Below are positions 1 to 8,165 of a stretch of DNA of 64,000 nucleotides, piece by piece. Position 1 is the stretch's first letter; the number at the start of each line of letters is the position of its first letter. Position numbers and translations under genes: made by a program. This DNA comes from Puniceibacterium sediminis (GTDB lineage: Bacteria; Pseudomonadota; Alphaproteobacteria; Rhodobacterales; Rhodobacteraceae), in NCBI RefSeq assembly GCF_900188035.1, contig NZ_FZNN01000016.1, forward strand, positions 1-64,000, given 5' to 3'. The notes under the pieces are model-generated. The model was not told the DNA's origin. It ran no database searches and saw only the letters and a list, made by a program, of their open reading frames with translations.

Positions 1-100
1 TCAATGCCCTCGGCACTGCCGAGATCATTCGCGTGGCATAACGCCAGCGGGGTAAGGGGAAGTCATGCCTCAGGCGTGAGTTCTGCAACAATGCCCAGCG

Positions 101-163
101 GACCGACCGAACATGGGCATCGGCGGCATCACACCCGCACAGAAACTGAAAATGGCCGCGTGA
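101..163 (+). pseudogene. C-terminal fragment of an IS3-family transposase OrfB
   Basis: Read in the frame ending at the TGA at 161-163, this gives DRPNMGIGGITPAQKLKMAA, which matches the extreme C-terminus commonly seen in IS3-family OrfB integrases of Rhodobacteraceae. The same frame has a stop at 77-79 and no recognisable transposase sequence in between, so only the tail survives. It cannot encode an active enzyme. The identification is from motif recall, not a search. Confidence 0.6.
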
Positions 164-197
164 ATTCTACGGCAGCACCACGTTAAAAATGGGCGGA

Positions 198-257
198 TTA
201 CCCCAACGCGATACGCACGGCACCCTTACTGAATTCAACCGTTCTTCCAGGCCCCAT
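198..257 (-). pseudogene. N-terminal fragment of a transposase OrfA-like gene
   Basis: A 19-codon frame starts at an ATG (complement of 255-257) behind a good AAGGAGA ribosome-binding site and contains VEFSKGAVRIAL before a stop at 198-200. The motif resembles the first residues of IS3-type OrfA proteins (EFSREAVRIAL). A real start with its binding site followed by an early stop suggests a mutated or deleted copy. It could also be chance; the match is short. Confidence 0.4.
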
Positions 258-380
258 GGATCGTCTCCTTTGGTGAAATAAATGCTATCAAAGGGGCGGC
301 ATTAAACCGCGGCAGGTCCAGTCCGACACGGTCCGGCTCTCGTTCAGCACCCATGATCTGCTCTCAGAGCCCCACAGTGT

Positions 381-551
381 TTAATCCCGTAACTGTCGGT
401 AGACACTGGCCCATTTGCCAAATTCATTCGGTAAGTCACGCCAGGGTGCCCCAGTCCGAGCGATCCAGAAAGTCCCGTCAAGAACAGGACCTGACCTTGG
501 CCGCTGGTCGTTGGCGAATAGGATCACATCCGACACGAGTTGGTCCGCTTG
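381..551 (-). pseudogene. Fragment of an IS5-family transposase
   Basis: The minus strand reads DGTFWIARTGAPWRDLPNEF followed by GKWASVYRQ, which matches the conserved N-terminal block of IS5/IS427-type transposases (typically FWxxRTGAPWRDLPxxYG). The frame ends at 381-383. Faint further similarity (NESRTVSD) continues in another frame toward 300, suggesting a frameshift. No start codon of the family and no DDE catalytic part is present. It is a dead remnant. Confidence 0.65.
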
Positions 552-628
552 CCGGGCGAGCGGACCAACAAGAATGAGGGCGGCAGGGCGTTCAAAGACC
601 CTGCCGCTTCCGGCCAGATCCCGGGTTT

Positions 629-1789
629 TCAGATCATCGATTTCAGGGCACGTTCGATCCCGCGTACCTCTGATAACCCGCGCAGGCGTCCGATCAGGGG
701 ATAGCCGGGAGCGGTCCTGCGAGTGACGTCATCAAGGATAGCGTGGCCGTGGTCGGGCCGGAAGGGCAGGGTGATGCTCTGGTCGCGCTCTATTTCCAGT
801 ACCGCGCGGACAATTGCGACCATGTCGACGTCGCCGTCAAGATGCGGTGCCTCGTGAAAGGATAGCCCATCCGCCTCGCGGCGCGTCGAGCGCAGGTGAA
901 GAAAATAGACTCGGTCGGCATGGGCCTTCAGCATTGAGGGGAGATCGTTTTCCGCGCGCACACCGTAAGACCCGGTACAAAAGGTGAAGCCATTGGCAGG
1001 TGATGGTGACATCGCTGCAATAGCCTCCATATCGGCAGCGGTGGACACGATCCGGGGCAGACCAAAGATCGGGCGGGGCGGGTCATCGGGGTGGATGGCA
1101 AGGACGATGCCAGCCGCCTCTGCTGCGGGCAGCACAATCGCAAGAAAGGCGGCAAGGTTCGCGCGCAGATCGTCCGGGCCGATCCCGTCATAGGCGGTCA
1201 GTCTGGCTTTAAACCCTTCTGCAGTATAACTTTCTTCGGACCCCGGCAGACCGGCGAGGATGGTGGCGGTCAGCGCGTCACGGTCGGCTTGGGTTATTTC
1301 GACCGCGCGGGTCGCGGCGCGGGCGCGCATGTCGGGGTCGTGGTCATCCTCGGCCCCCGGACGGCAAAGCACATGGATGTCAAAGGCGGCAAAGTCGGTG
1401 GCGTCAAATCGCAGGCAGCGCGCGCCATCGGGCAGTTCGTACCACAGGTTGGTGCGGGTCCAGTCCAGCACCGGCATAAAGTTGTAGCAGACTGTGCGGA
1501 TGCCGCAGGCGCCAAGGTTGGTAAGGCTTTCCGCCCATGCCAAAGCGTGGCGTTCCCAGCCGGGGGCGGCGGTTTTGATGTCCTCATGTACCGGAATGCT
1601 TTCGACCACGTCCCAGGTCAGGCCGACGGCGGTAATCATGTCGCGCCGTGCGATGATTTCGTCGCACGGCCAGACGGTACCGTTCGCCAGATGATGCAAG
1701 GCGGTGACAATTCCACTGGCCCCAGTCTGGCGGATCTCTTGCAGGCTGATGGCATCGTCTGGTCCGAACCAGCGCCAGGCTTGTCTCAC
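629..1789 (-). CDS. uxuA: Mannonate dehydratase
   Basis: This protein of 386 residues dehydrates D-mannonate to 2-keto-3-deoxygluconate, the third step of glucuronate breakdown in the cytoplasm. The family signature CYNFMPVLDWTRT lies near residue 105, the N-terminus reads RQAWRWFGPDDAISLQEIRQ as in UxuA proteins, and RPDHGH near the C-terminus supplies expected metal-site residues. The start is placed at a GTG (complement of 1787-1789) with GGAG six bases upstream; a longer frame reaching 1861 would overlap the regulator gene. It is the last gene of the leftward unit dctP-like, gntR, uxuA and works with uxuB at 8165. Confidence 0.9.
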   Translation of the reverse strand: MRQAWRWFGPDDAISLQEIRQTGASGIVTALHHLANGTVWPCDEIIARRDMITAVGLTWDVVESIPVHEDIKTAAPGWERHALAWAESLTNLGACGIRTVCYNFMPVLDWTRTNLWYELPDGARCLRFDATDFAAFDIHVLCRPGAEDDHDPDMRARAATRAVEITQADRDALTATILAGLPGSEESYTAEGFKARLTAYDGIGPDDLRANLAAFLAIVLPAAEAAGIVLAIHPDDPPRPIFGLPRIVSTAADMEAIAAMSPSPANGFTFCTGSYGVRAENDLPSMLKAHADRVYFLHLRSTRREADGLSFHEAPHLDGDVDMVAIVRAVLEIERDQSITLPFRPDHGHAILDDVTRRTAPGYPLIGRLRGLSEVRGIERALKSMI

Positions 1790-1817
1790 ATCATTCTCCG
1801 TAAATTGGGTGGTTTGG

Positions 1818-2555
1818 TCAGACTTCGGGAAGGCTGGCCGGGGTGAAGAGGAAGCCGTCAAAGGCGGTATCCCCCACGTCCGACAGTTCCATCAGGGTGT
1901 CGCTGACATTGGTGAGGTGCTGTCGCATGGCCAGCCGGGCGCGGGCGCTGTCGCGGGCCTGAAGGGCAGCAAGGATTTCGTGGTGGTCGTCAAGCCATTG
2001 GCGGCGATAGCTTTCATCGAAGATGCGATCGTGCAGCTGTGCCCACATCCGGCTTTGGCGACGTTTGGACCACAGCGTTTCGACCATTTCGACAAGGACG
2101 CCATTCTGGGTCGCCTCGGCGATCAGGCGGTGAAAGGCTTCGTCGCCGGAATAGTCGTCCGACTTTGCTTCGATCCCGCGGCGCTCGGTTTCAAGCGCCT
2201 CGCGCATCCGGGTGATATCGGCCTTGGTAACCATGGCGGCGGCAAATCCGGCGATCGCGCTTTCGATCAGCTGGCGCGCCTGAAGCAGTTCAAACGGGCC
2301 GATGTCGTCATGGGGGGGCTGCTCTTCGCCCTTGGGGTCGCGCATGAGGTAAATGCCCGAACCCTTGCGGACCTGAACGATGCCCTCGACTTCGAGCATG
2401 ATGATTGCGTCGCGCACAAGGCCACGGCTGATTTTCATGTATTCGGCGATCTGGCGTTCCGTAATCAGCCGATCCCCCACAGCGTAGCCTTCGGAGACGA
2501 TGAGTTTCCGAAGGTCGCGGGCAACGTCCTGATAGAGGCGGGCTGAATTCTTCAT
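1818..2555 (-). CDS. GntR-family (FadR subfamily) regulator of the hexuronate cassette
   Basis: The 245-residue protein has an N-terminal winged helix (GDRLITERQIAEYMKISRGL, about residues 24-43) followed by an all-helical FCD effector domain (DEAFHRLIAEATQNG). FCD proteins usually bind a carboxylic acid and then leave DNA. The start at 2555 is backed by AAGGAAGG seven bases upstream, so upstream in-frame codons to 2657 are not used. It sits between the TRAP binding-protein gene and uxuA, so a hexuronate or mannonate is the likely inducer. Likely targets are the dyads at 3759-3839. Confidence 0.85.
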   Translation of the reverse strand: MKNSARLYQDVARDLRKLIVSEGYAVGDRLITERQIAEYMKISRGLVRDAIIMLEVEGIVQVRKGSGIYLMRDPKGEEQPPHDDIGPFELLQARQLIESAIAGFAAAMVTKADITRMREALETERRGIEAKSDDYSGDEAFHRLIAEATQNGVLVEMVETLWSKRRQSRMWAQLHDRIFDESYRRQWLDDHHEILAALQARDSARARLAMRQHLTNVSDTLMELSDVGDTAFDGFLFTPASLPEV

Positions 2556-2657
2556 CCTGATGCCTTCCTTACTAATCACATGACAGACGCGCGGACAGGG
2601 GTTTATCTGCAAGAGTTGCCGGATTTGATCAATGCGGCGGGATGCCCGTCGCGCCAT

Positions 2658-2685
2658 GGGGGCTGGGGTCTGATCCCCGGCCCCC
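2658..2685 (-). terminator. Stem-loop after the TRAP binding-protein gene
   Basis: Arms 2658-2668 and 2675-2685 pair over 11 positions with one G-U wobble and a six-base loop. It lies just downstream of the dctP-like gene on the minus strand and before the regulator. There is no U-tract, so it more likely protects upstream mRNA or attenuates transcription than terminates fully. Confidence 0.6.
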
Positions 2686-2725
2686 CAAACGTGACGGACA
2701 ACCCATCACATCCGTTTTGCTGCGT

Positions 2726-3706
2726 CTAGTTCGCCGCTTTCTGGATGCGGTCGATCAAATCGCCAATGCGTTCGCTACTGCCAGCGGTTTCTTCGATCAT
2801 CGGGCTGACGGCTGCCATGAACGGGGCCTTGTCTACCTCGTGGATGGATACACCCATGTCGGCCTTGGCCTCTGCAAAGGTGGCATCGACGATGCCCTGC
2901 CACTGGTCGCGCTGGAATGCCATGGATTCCTTGGCCGCTTCGTTCAGAGCGGTTTTTTCTTCGTCGCTCAGGTCATCCCAGGCGCAGTTCGAGATCACGA
3001 CAACCGAAGGTACCATGGTGTGTTCGTCCAGCGAATAATGCTTGGTCACTTCGCCGTGGCGGCCGGTGGTCAGCGCGGTCGGGTTGTTTTCGGCCCCGTC
3101 GACGACACCCTGCTGAAGCGCGGAATAAAGTTCACCCCAGGAAATCGGGGTCGGGCTGGCGCCAAGCAGTTCAACCATGCGGATGGCCGAGGGGCTGGGC
3201 TGCACGCGGATCTTCATGCCCTTGAGGTCATCGGGGCTGAGGATCGGCTTGTTGGCATAGAACGACCGCGCGCCTTCGGTGAGGTAAGAGATGCCGCGAA
3301 AGCCATGATCGACCGAGGCGTCCAGCACGTCCTGACCGATTTCACCATTTATAACGTTCCAGAAGTGTTCTTCGCTTTGGAACAGGAAGGGCAAGTTGAA
3401 GGCGGCGTAATCGGTGTCAAAGGCTTCGAGCTCGGAGGTGTTCGATTTCGCCATGTCGAGCGAGCAGTTCTGCACCAGCTCCATCGATTCGCGCTGGGTA
3501 CCAAGCTGCGAGTTGGCGTAGACGCGGATTTTCAGATCACCGTTGGTCAGTTCCTCGACCCGGTCCGCCATCAGCTGCATTGCCACGTGAAGCGGGTGTT
3601 CCGGCGGGTTGTTATGGTTCAGACGCAGGGTTTTGGCGTCGGCGGCGGTACCGAGTGCAGTGAGCGCGGTGGCGGCCAGGGCCAGGGTGCGCAGCGTATT
3701 TCTCAT
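2726..3706 (-). CDS. TRAP transporter substrate-binding protein (DctP family)
   Basis: The 326-residue periplasmic protein binds the substrate and delivers it to the DctQ/DctM membrane pair encoded divergently at 3963-5775. Residues 1-24 form a signal peptide (LALAATALTALGTAADA). The DctP fold is visible in the segments around ANSQLGTQRESMELVQ and KMKIRVQPSPSAIRM-like text (read as GMKIRVQPS), including the arginine region that clamps a substrate carboxylate. Neighbouring uxuA and uxuB point to a hexuronate or aldonate, but the exact ligand is inferred. The gene is transcribed away from the operator region at 3757-3842. Confidence 0.9.
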   Translation of the reverse strand: MRNTLRTLALAATALTALGTAADAKTLRLNHNNPPEHPLHVAMQLMADRVEELTNGDLKIRVYANSQLGTQRESMELVQNCSLDMAKSNTSELEAFDTDYAAFNLPFLFQSEEHFWNVINGEIGQDVLDASVDHGFRGISYLTEGARSFYANKPILSPDDLKGMKIRVQPSPSAIRMVELLGASPTPISWGELYSALQQGVVDGAENNPTALTTGRHGEVTKHYSLDEHTMVPSVVVISNCAWDDLSDEEKTALNEAAKESMAFQRDQWQGIVDATFAEAKADMGVSIHEVDKAPFMAAVSPMIEETAGSSERIGDLIDRIQKAAN

Positions 3707-3758
3707 TTGGGTCTCCCCCCATTTGTATTAGCCGGAAGATCGGTTTCCAGCGCAGATT

Positions 3759-3776
3759 GGTCAACTTATTTTGACC
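3759..3776. promoter_or_regulatory. Operator-like dyad upstream of the TRAP binding-protein gene
   Basis: The sequence GGTCAACTTATTTTGACC is an inverted repeat with perfect six-base arms and a six-base centre. It lies 53 bases upstream of the leftward binding-protein gene and shares its core (GGTCAA/TTGACC) with the second dyad at 3813-3839. It is a candidate site for the GntR regulator encoded at 1818-2555. Confidence 0.5.
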
Positions 3777-3812
3777 TTTCAGCCAAGGAAGGTCTAATTT
3801 CAACGCCATGAT

Positions 3813-3839
3813 GTCAACCAAAATTTAAAATAGGTTGAC
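3813..3839. promoter_or_regulatory. Second operator-like dyad in the divergent hexuronate promoter
   Basis: Arms GTCAACC (3813-3819) and GGTTGAC (3833-3839) are perfectly complementary across a 13-base AT-rich spacer. With the 3759-3776 dyad it forms a repeated GGTCAAC half-site set in a 256-base divergent region, as expected for cooperative repression by a dimeric regulator. Assignment to the cassette's GntR protein is inference. Confidence 0.5.
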
Positions 3840-3927
3840 CAAAGCAAGCCGCTTGGTCATGGTCGCGCCACTGTTGAAACGGCGCGGCCGTTACATCACA
3901 CGAAGATCCCGGAGGAGGGGGCATATC

Positions 3928-3966
3928 ATGACATTGGCATTCCGTGCGGGAGGACGTCCCGCATGA
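3928..3966 (+). CDS. 12-residue leader peptide overlapping the dctQ start
   Basis: An ATG at 3928 preceded by a strong GGAGGAGG opens a 12-codon frame, MTLAFRAGGRPA, whose TGA stop overlaps the dctQ ATG (ATGA at 3963-3966). The frame runs through the hairpin at 3946-3962 that holds the dctQ ribosome-binding site, so translating it would open that hairpin. This is the arrangement of a coupling leader peptide. No codon run typical of an amino-acid attenuator is present. Expression is inferred from the site quality only. Confidence 0.5.
   Translation: MTLAFRAGGRPA
3946..3962 (+). promoter_or_regulatory. Hairpin sequestering the dctQ ribosome-binding site
   Basis: GCGGGA (3946-3951) and TCCCGC (3957-3962) form a perfect six-pair stem around the loop GGACG, ending one base before the dctQ ATG. 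The likely Shine-Dalgarno sequence GGGAGGA lies in the stem and loop. It should block independent initiation at dctQ unless the leader frame is translated. Confidence 0.55.
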
Positions 3967-4466
3967 AACAGGCCCTTGATTCATTGCAACGAAGCGTAAT
4001 CGTTGTTGTTTTCGTCGTGCTGGTCATCTGCGTCAGCTGGCAGGTCATCACCCGGTATATCCTTGGTGTGCCATCTACCATCACGGACGAAATCGCCCGC
4101 TTTTTGTTCATCTGGCTGGCGCTGTTAGGCGGGGCCTATACCTATGGGCAGGGTCGGCATCTGGCGATCGACACAATCGCCAGATCCCTGACCGGGCGCA
4201 ACCGACTGATTGTCGAGGCCTGCATAACCGTCCTGGTCGCCGCTTTTGCTGCCTGTGTGCTGGTCTGGGGCGGTTTGCAGCTGGTGTTTCAGACGCTGTC
4301 GGCCGGGCAGATATCGCCGTCGCTGCGTATTCCCATGGGCTATGTCTATTGCGCCGTGCCGATCAGTGGGGTCGTCATCCTGTGCTACGCGGTATCGCAG
4401 TTGATCACGCTGGCCCGCGGGCGGTTGCCCGACGCAATCACCCAAGATGTACCGCCGGTAGAGTGA
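3963..4466 (+). CDS. TRAP transporter small permease (DctQ family)
   Basis: The 167-residue inner-membrane protein has four hydrophobic segments (about residues 12-33, 47-65, 88-110 and 130-150) and the family segment WQVITRYILGVPSTITDEIARFL compressed around residues 25-47, typical of DctQ. It pairs with the large permease 10 bases downstream and with the binding protein encoded divergently. The start overlaps the stop of a 12-codon leader frame and follows a hairpin, so translation is probably coupled. Substrate is inferred from uxuA and uxuB nearby. Confidence 0.9.
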   Translation: MKQALDSLQRSVIVVVFVVLVICVSWQVITRYILGVPSTITDEIARFLFIWLALLGGAYTYGQGRHLAIDTIARSLTGRNRLIVEACITVLVAAFAACVLVWGGLQLVFQTLSAGQISPSLRIPMGYVYCAVPISGVVILCYAVSQLITLARGRLPDAITQDVPPVE

Positions 4467-4476
4467 GGACAGTCAG

Positions 4477-5775
4477 ATGAACTGGGCAGTAATAATCCTT
4501 TTCGGGTCGTTCTTTGTGCTGATGGCGGTGGGTGTTCCAATCGCCTTTTCCATCGGCATCTCGGCCACTCTGACGTTCCTGCTGTTCATGAGCTTTGACC
4601 AGTCGGTCTTTGTTGTGGCGCAGCAGATGGCGTCGGGGCTGGACAGCTTTACCCTTCTGGCGATCCCGTTCTTTATCCTTGCGGGCAACATCATGAACCG
4701 GGGCGGGCTCGCCATACGGCTGGTTGCGCTGGCGCAGGTTTTGGGCGGGCGTCTGCCGGGGGCGCTGGCGCATTGCAACGTAATCGCCAACATGATGTTC
4801 GGGTCTATTTCCGGCTCTGCCGTTGCCTCGGCGGCGGCTGTGGGTGGGGTGATGGCGCCGCTACAGAAGAAAGAGGGCTATGACCCAGCGTTTTCCGCTG
4901 CGGTCAACATCGCATCTTCGCCGACGGGGTTGCTCATCCCGCCGTCGACCACCTTCATCGTCTATTCATTGATCACCGGCGGCACGTCGATTTCGGCGCT
5001 GTTCGTCGCGGGGTATTTGCCGGGAATACTGATGGGCCTGTCGCTGATGATGGTGGCCGGGTTCATCGCGAAAAAGCGGGGCTATCCGCTGATGCCACGC
5101 CCAAGCTGGCGTGAGGTCGGCATCACCGTGCGTGACGCGATCCTGCCGCTTGGCCTGATCGTTGTTGTCATGGGCGGGATCGTCGGGGGCATCTTTACCG
5201 CGACCGAGGCATCCGCGGCGGCGGTTATCTATTCGTTGTTTCTGGCGCTGATCTGGTACGGAGAGTTGAAGATCCGCGACCTGCCGAAGATCATTCTGGA
5301 CAGCGCCGTGACGACGACAACCGTACTGCTGATGATCGGCGCGTCGATGGCGATGTCGCGGGCGATGGCCTTTGGCGACATTCCCTATACCGTTTCGGAT
5401 CTTTTGCTGGGGTTGTCGGACAATCCGCTGGTTGTGCTGCTGTTGATCAACGTGGCGCTGCTGGTTGTGGGCACATTCATGGACATGACGCCGGCCCTGC
5501 TGATCTTTACGCCGATCTTTCTGCCGGTGGTGCAGAATCTCGGCATGGACCCGGTGCATTTCGGCGTGGTGATGACGCTGAACCTGTGCATCGGGGTCTG
5601 TACGCCCCCGGTGGGGTCGGTGCTGTTTATCGGCTGTTCCATTGCGAATGTGCCGATTGACCGGGTCATCAGGCCACTACTGCCGTTCTACGCGGTGCTG
5701 ATCGCGCTGTTGCTGCTGGTGACTTATGTCCCCGACATCAGCCTGTTCCTGCCGCGACTTATCCTCAATTACTGA
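4477..5775 (+). CDS. TRAP transporter large permease (DctM family)
   Basis: The 432-residue protein has about twelve hydrophobic segments and is the ion-coupled channel part of the TRAP importer. Family hallmarks include the N-terminal FVLMAVGVPIAFSIGISA, the LAIPFFILAGNIMNRGG block near residue 65, GSISGSAVASAAAVGG near 110, and LIPPSTTFIVYSLITG near 160. The length is normal for DctM. It lies 10 bases after dctQ and 14 before the GH31 gene, so the transporter and glycosidase are probably one transcript. Confidence 0.93.
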   Translation: MNWAVIILFGSFFVLMAVGVPIAFSIGISATLTFLLFMSFDQSVFVVAQQMASGLDSFTLLAIPFFILAGNIMNRGGLAIRLVALAQVLGGRLPGALAHCNVIANMMFGSISGSAVASAAAVGGVMAPLQKKEGYDPAFSAAVNIASSPTGLLIPPSTTFIVYSLITGGTSISALFVAGYLPGILMGLSLMMVAGFIAKKRGYPLMPRPSWREVGITVRDAILPLGLIVVVMGGIVGGIFTATEASAAAVIYSLFLALIWYGELKIRDLPKIILDSAVTTTTVLLMIGASMAMSRAMAFGDIPYTVSDLLLGLSDNPLVVLLLINVALLVVGTFMDMTPALLIFTPIFLPVVQNLGMDPVHFGVVMTLNLCIGVCTPPVGSVLFIGCSIANVPIDRVIRPLLPFYAVLIALLLLVTYVPDISLFLPRLILNY

Positions 5776-5789
5776 CACGGGGCTATGCC

Positions 5790-8165
5790 ATGAAGACACT
5801 GAAAACCTGGGCGCTGGACGGGCAGGATGCCACTGGTGTGACGTTGACACTGGGGACCCGTGGGCAGCTGCGGATCGCGGTGCTGGAGGATGCGCTGTTC
5901 CGCGTTTCGCTGGTGCGGGATGCAGGTTGGAGGCAGGGGCGCACCTGGTCCATCGCCCCCGATGGGGACACACCTTGGGAAGGCCGGTCGCGCGATAGCG
6001 TGGAAGGGTTCAGTTGCCCCGGGTTCACTTTGGATCAGGGCGAATCCACGCTGACAATCGCCACGGGCGCGGTGCGGCTCACTGTGTCGACGCCGCTGTG
6101 CCTGACATGGCAGGCGTTTCACGATGGCGCATGGGTGACCTTTGCCCAAGAACGCCCGACAAGCGCCTATATGGCGGGTATTCGCGACTACCGGCATTCA
6201 CATTTCCTGCTGCGCCGCCCCGGAGAGCGGTTCTATGGTTTGGGCGAAAAGACCGGGGAGCTGGAGCGGTCAGGCAGGCGCTATGAGATGCGCAATCTTG
6301 ACGCCATGGGCTACGACGCGGAAACCACCGACCCACTGTATAAACATCTTCCGGTGACACTGACCAAAACGCCGGATGCGGGCAGTTATTCGCTATTTTA
6401 CGACAACCTCGCGACCTGCTGGTTTGATCTGGGCAATGAGCTGGACAATTATCACCTGCCGTTCCGTGCCTACCGGGCCGAAGACGGCGATCTGGATTAT
6501 TATCTGCGCTGGTCGCCCGACCTGCTGGGGCTGGTCAAGGGGCAGGCGCGGCTGACCGGCGGCACCGCCTTTCCGCCCCGCTGGGCGCTGGGGTATTCCG
6601 GGTCCACGATGAGCTATACCGACGAGCCGGACGCACAGGTACGGCTGAACACTTTCCTCGACCGGCTGGCAGAATATCGCATCCCCTGTGACAGTTTCCA
6701 GATGTCATCGGGATATACCTCGATCGGGGCAAAGCGGTATGTGTTCAACTGGAACACCGCGAAGTTTCCCGACATCGACAGCATGACGGCCAGTTTTGCG
6801 GATGCTGGTGTGAACCTTGTCGCGAATATCAAGCCGTGCCTGCTAAAGGACCATCCAAGGTATGATGAGGTGGCCGAAGCCGGGCTGTTCATCACCGACA
6901 GCGAAGACGCTACGCCCGAGATTTCGACATTCTGGGATGCAGAAGGGTCGCATCTGGATTTCACCAATCGGGCAACCGTGGACTGGTGGAAATCCAACGT
7001 GACGACGGCCTTGCTGGACCATGGCATCGCGTCCACATGGAACGACAACAACGAATACGAGGTCTGGGACGATACGGCGATTTGTGCGGGCTTTGGCAAA
7101 TCCATCGACGTCAGTCTGATCCGCCCGCTGCATTCGGTGCTGATGACCCGTGCATCCGAAGAGGCGCAGATCGAACATGCGCCGGATGTCCGGCCCTATC
7201 TGATTTCGCGTGCCGGTGCGCCGGGCATCCAGAGGTACGCGCAGACCTGGACCGGGGACAACCGCACGGCGTGGAAGACGATCCGCTACAACACCTACAT
7301 GGGCCTTGGCTTGTCGATGTCGGGCATATTCAACGTCGGGCATGACGTTGGCGGCTTTTCCGGCCCAAAGCCCGGGCCGGAACTGTTCCTGCGCTGGATT
7401 CAGAACGGCATTTTTCACCCCCGATTCACCATCCATTCGTGGAACGACAACGCGACGGCCAATGAGGCCTGGATGTACCCCGAGATCCTGCCGCAGGTGC
7501 GCGACGCGCTGGCGCTGCGTTATGCGCTGGTGCCCTATCTTTACACGCTCCTTTACCGAGCGGTTACGGCGGATGAACCGATGCTGCGGCCCACCTTTCT
7601 TGACCACGAACAGGATGCGCGCTGTTTTGAGCAGAGCGATGATTTCATGCTAGGCCGCGATCTGCTGGTTGCCAGCGTGATGGATGAGGGCGCAACCGAA
7701 CGGCGTATCTGGCTGCCTGCGAATGTGACCGGCTGGTGGGATTATCACGCCGGCACCTGGCATGAGGGCGGGCAAGAGATCACGCTGCCGGTCGATCTGG
7801 GGTCGATCCCGCTGTTTGTGCGGGGCGGGGCGGTCATTCCGCTGGCCGAAGGGGCGGCGCGGGCGGATGCGGCATCGGGTGCGCGGGTGCTGGCGGTGTT
7901 CCCGGCAATGGGTGCACAGGATGGCACATCGCTGCTCTACGAAGATGATGGGCAGGCCGCGGATGCGCTGGACGGCAATCACTGCCTGATCATGGCGCGG
8001 CTCTCAGGGGATCAGGCGCTGAAGCTGGAATTGTCGATGACGGGCGCATACACGCCGGGCTTTGATAGCGTAAAGGTTGTGCTGCCACGGGGCGAAAAGC
8101 GGATCCTGTCGGCGAATGGCATCTCCGTGGCCACAGGTGATATAGTGACACTTGGCGCCACGTGA
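5790..8165 (+). CDS. Glycoside hydrolase family 31 (alpha-glycosidase)
   Basis: The 791-residue retaining alpha-glycosidase has the GH31 layout: an N-terminal beta-sandwich, a catalytic barrel and C-terminal beta domains. The nucleophile is probably Asp419 in TWNDNNEYE, and the acid/base Asp490 in WTGDN; GHDVGGFSG and HPRFTIHSWND are further barrel motifs. No signal peptide is seen, so it acts in the cytoplasm on an imported oligosaccharide or glycoside. Its position between TRAP permease and uxuB suggests release of a hexuronate or its partner sugar. The exact linkage (alpha-glucosidase, alpha-xylosidase or other) cannot be read. Its stop overlaps the uxuB start (TGATG). Confidence 0.88.
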   Translation: MKTLKTWALDGQDATGVTLTLGTRGQLRIAVLEDALFRVSLVRDAGWRQGRTWSIAPDGDTPWEGRSRDSVEGFSCPGFTLDQGESTLTIATGAVRLTVSTPLCLTWQAFHDGAWVTFAQERPTSAYMAGIRDYRHSHFLLRRPGERFYGLGEKTGELERSGRRYEMRNLDAMGYDAETTDPLYKHLPVTLTKTPDAGSYSLFYDNLATCWFDLGNELDNYHLPFRAYRAEDGDLDYYLRWSPDLLGLVKGQARLTGGTAFPPRWALGYSGSTMSYTDEPDAQVRLNTFLDRLAEYRIPCDSFQMSSGYTSIGAKRYVFNWNTAKFPDIDSMTASFADAGVNLVANIKPCLLKDHPRYDEVAEAGLFITDSEDATPEISTFWDAEGSHLDFTNRATVDWWKSNVTTALLDHGIASTWNDNNEYEVWDDTAICAGFGKSIDVSLIRPLHSVLMTRASEEAQIEHAPDVRPYLISRAGAPGIQRYAQTWTGDNRTAWKTIRYNTYMGLGLSMSGIFNVGHDVGGFSGPKPGPELFLRWIQNGIFHPRFTIHSWNDNATANEAWMYPEILPQVRDALALRYALVPYLYTLLYRAVTADEPMLRPTFLDHEQDARCFEQSDDFMLGRDLLVASVMDEGATERRIWLPANVTGWWDYHAGTWHEGGQEITLPVDLGSIPLFVRGGAVIPLAEGAARADAASGARVLAVFPAMGAQDGTSLLYEDDGQAADALDGNHCLIMARLSGDQALKLELSMTGAYTPGFDSVKVVLPRGEKRILSANGISVATGDIVTLGAT

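Larger units (their letters stand above)
94..551. mobile_element. Cluster of decayed insertion-sequence fragments
   Basis: The first 628 bases carry no intact gene. Three short stretches read as pieces of transposases in different orientations: an IS3-type OrfB tail, an OrfA-like start, and an IS5-type N-terminal part. None has a complete frame or recognisable terminal inverted repeats inside the window, so this is a graveyard of nested or deleted elements next to the catabolic cassette. Calls rest on remembered family motifs. Confidence 0.55.
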
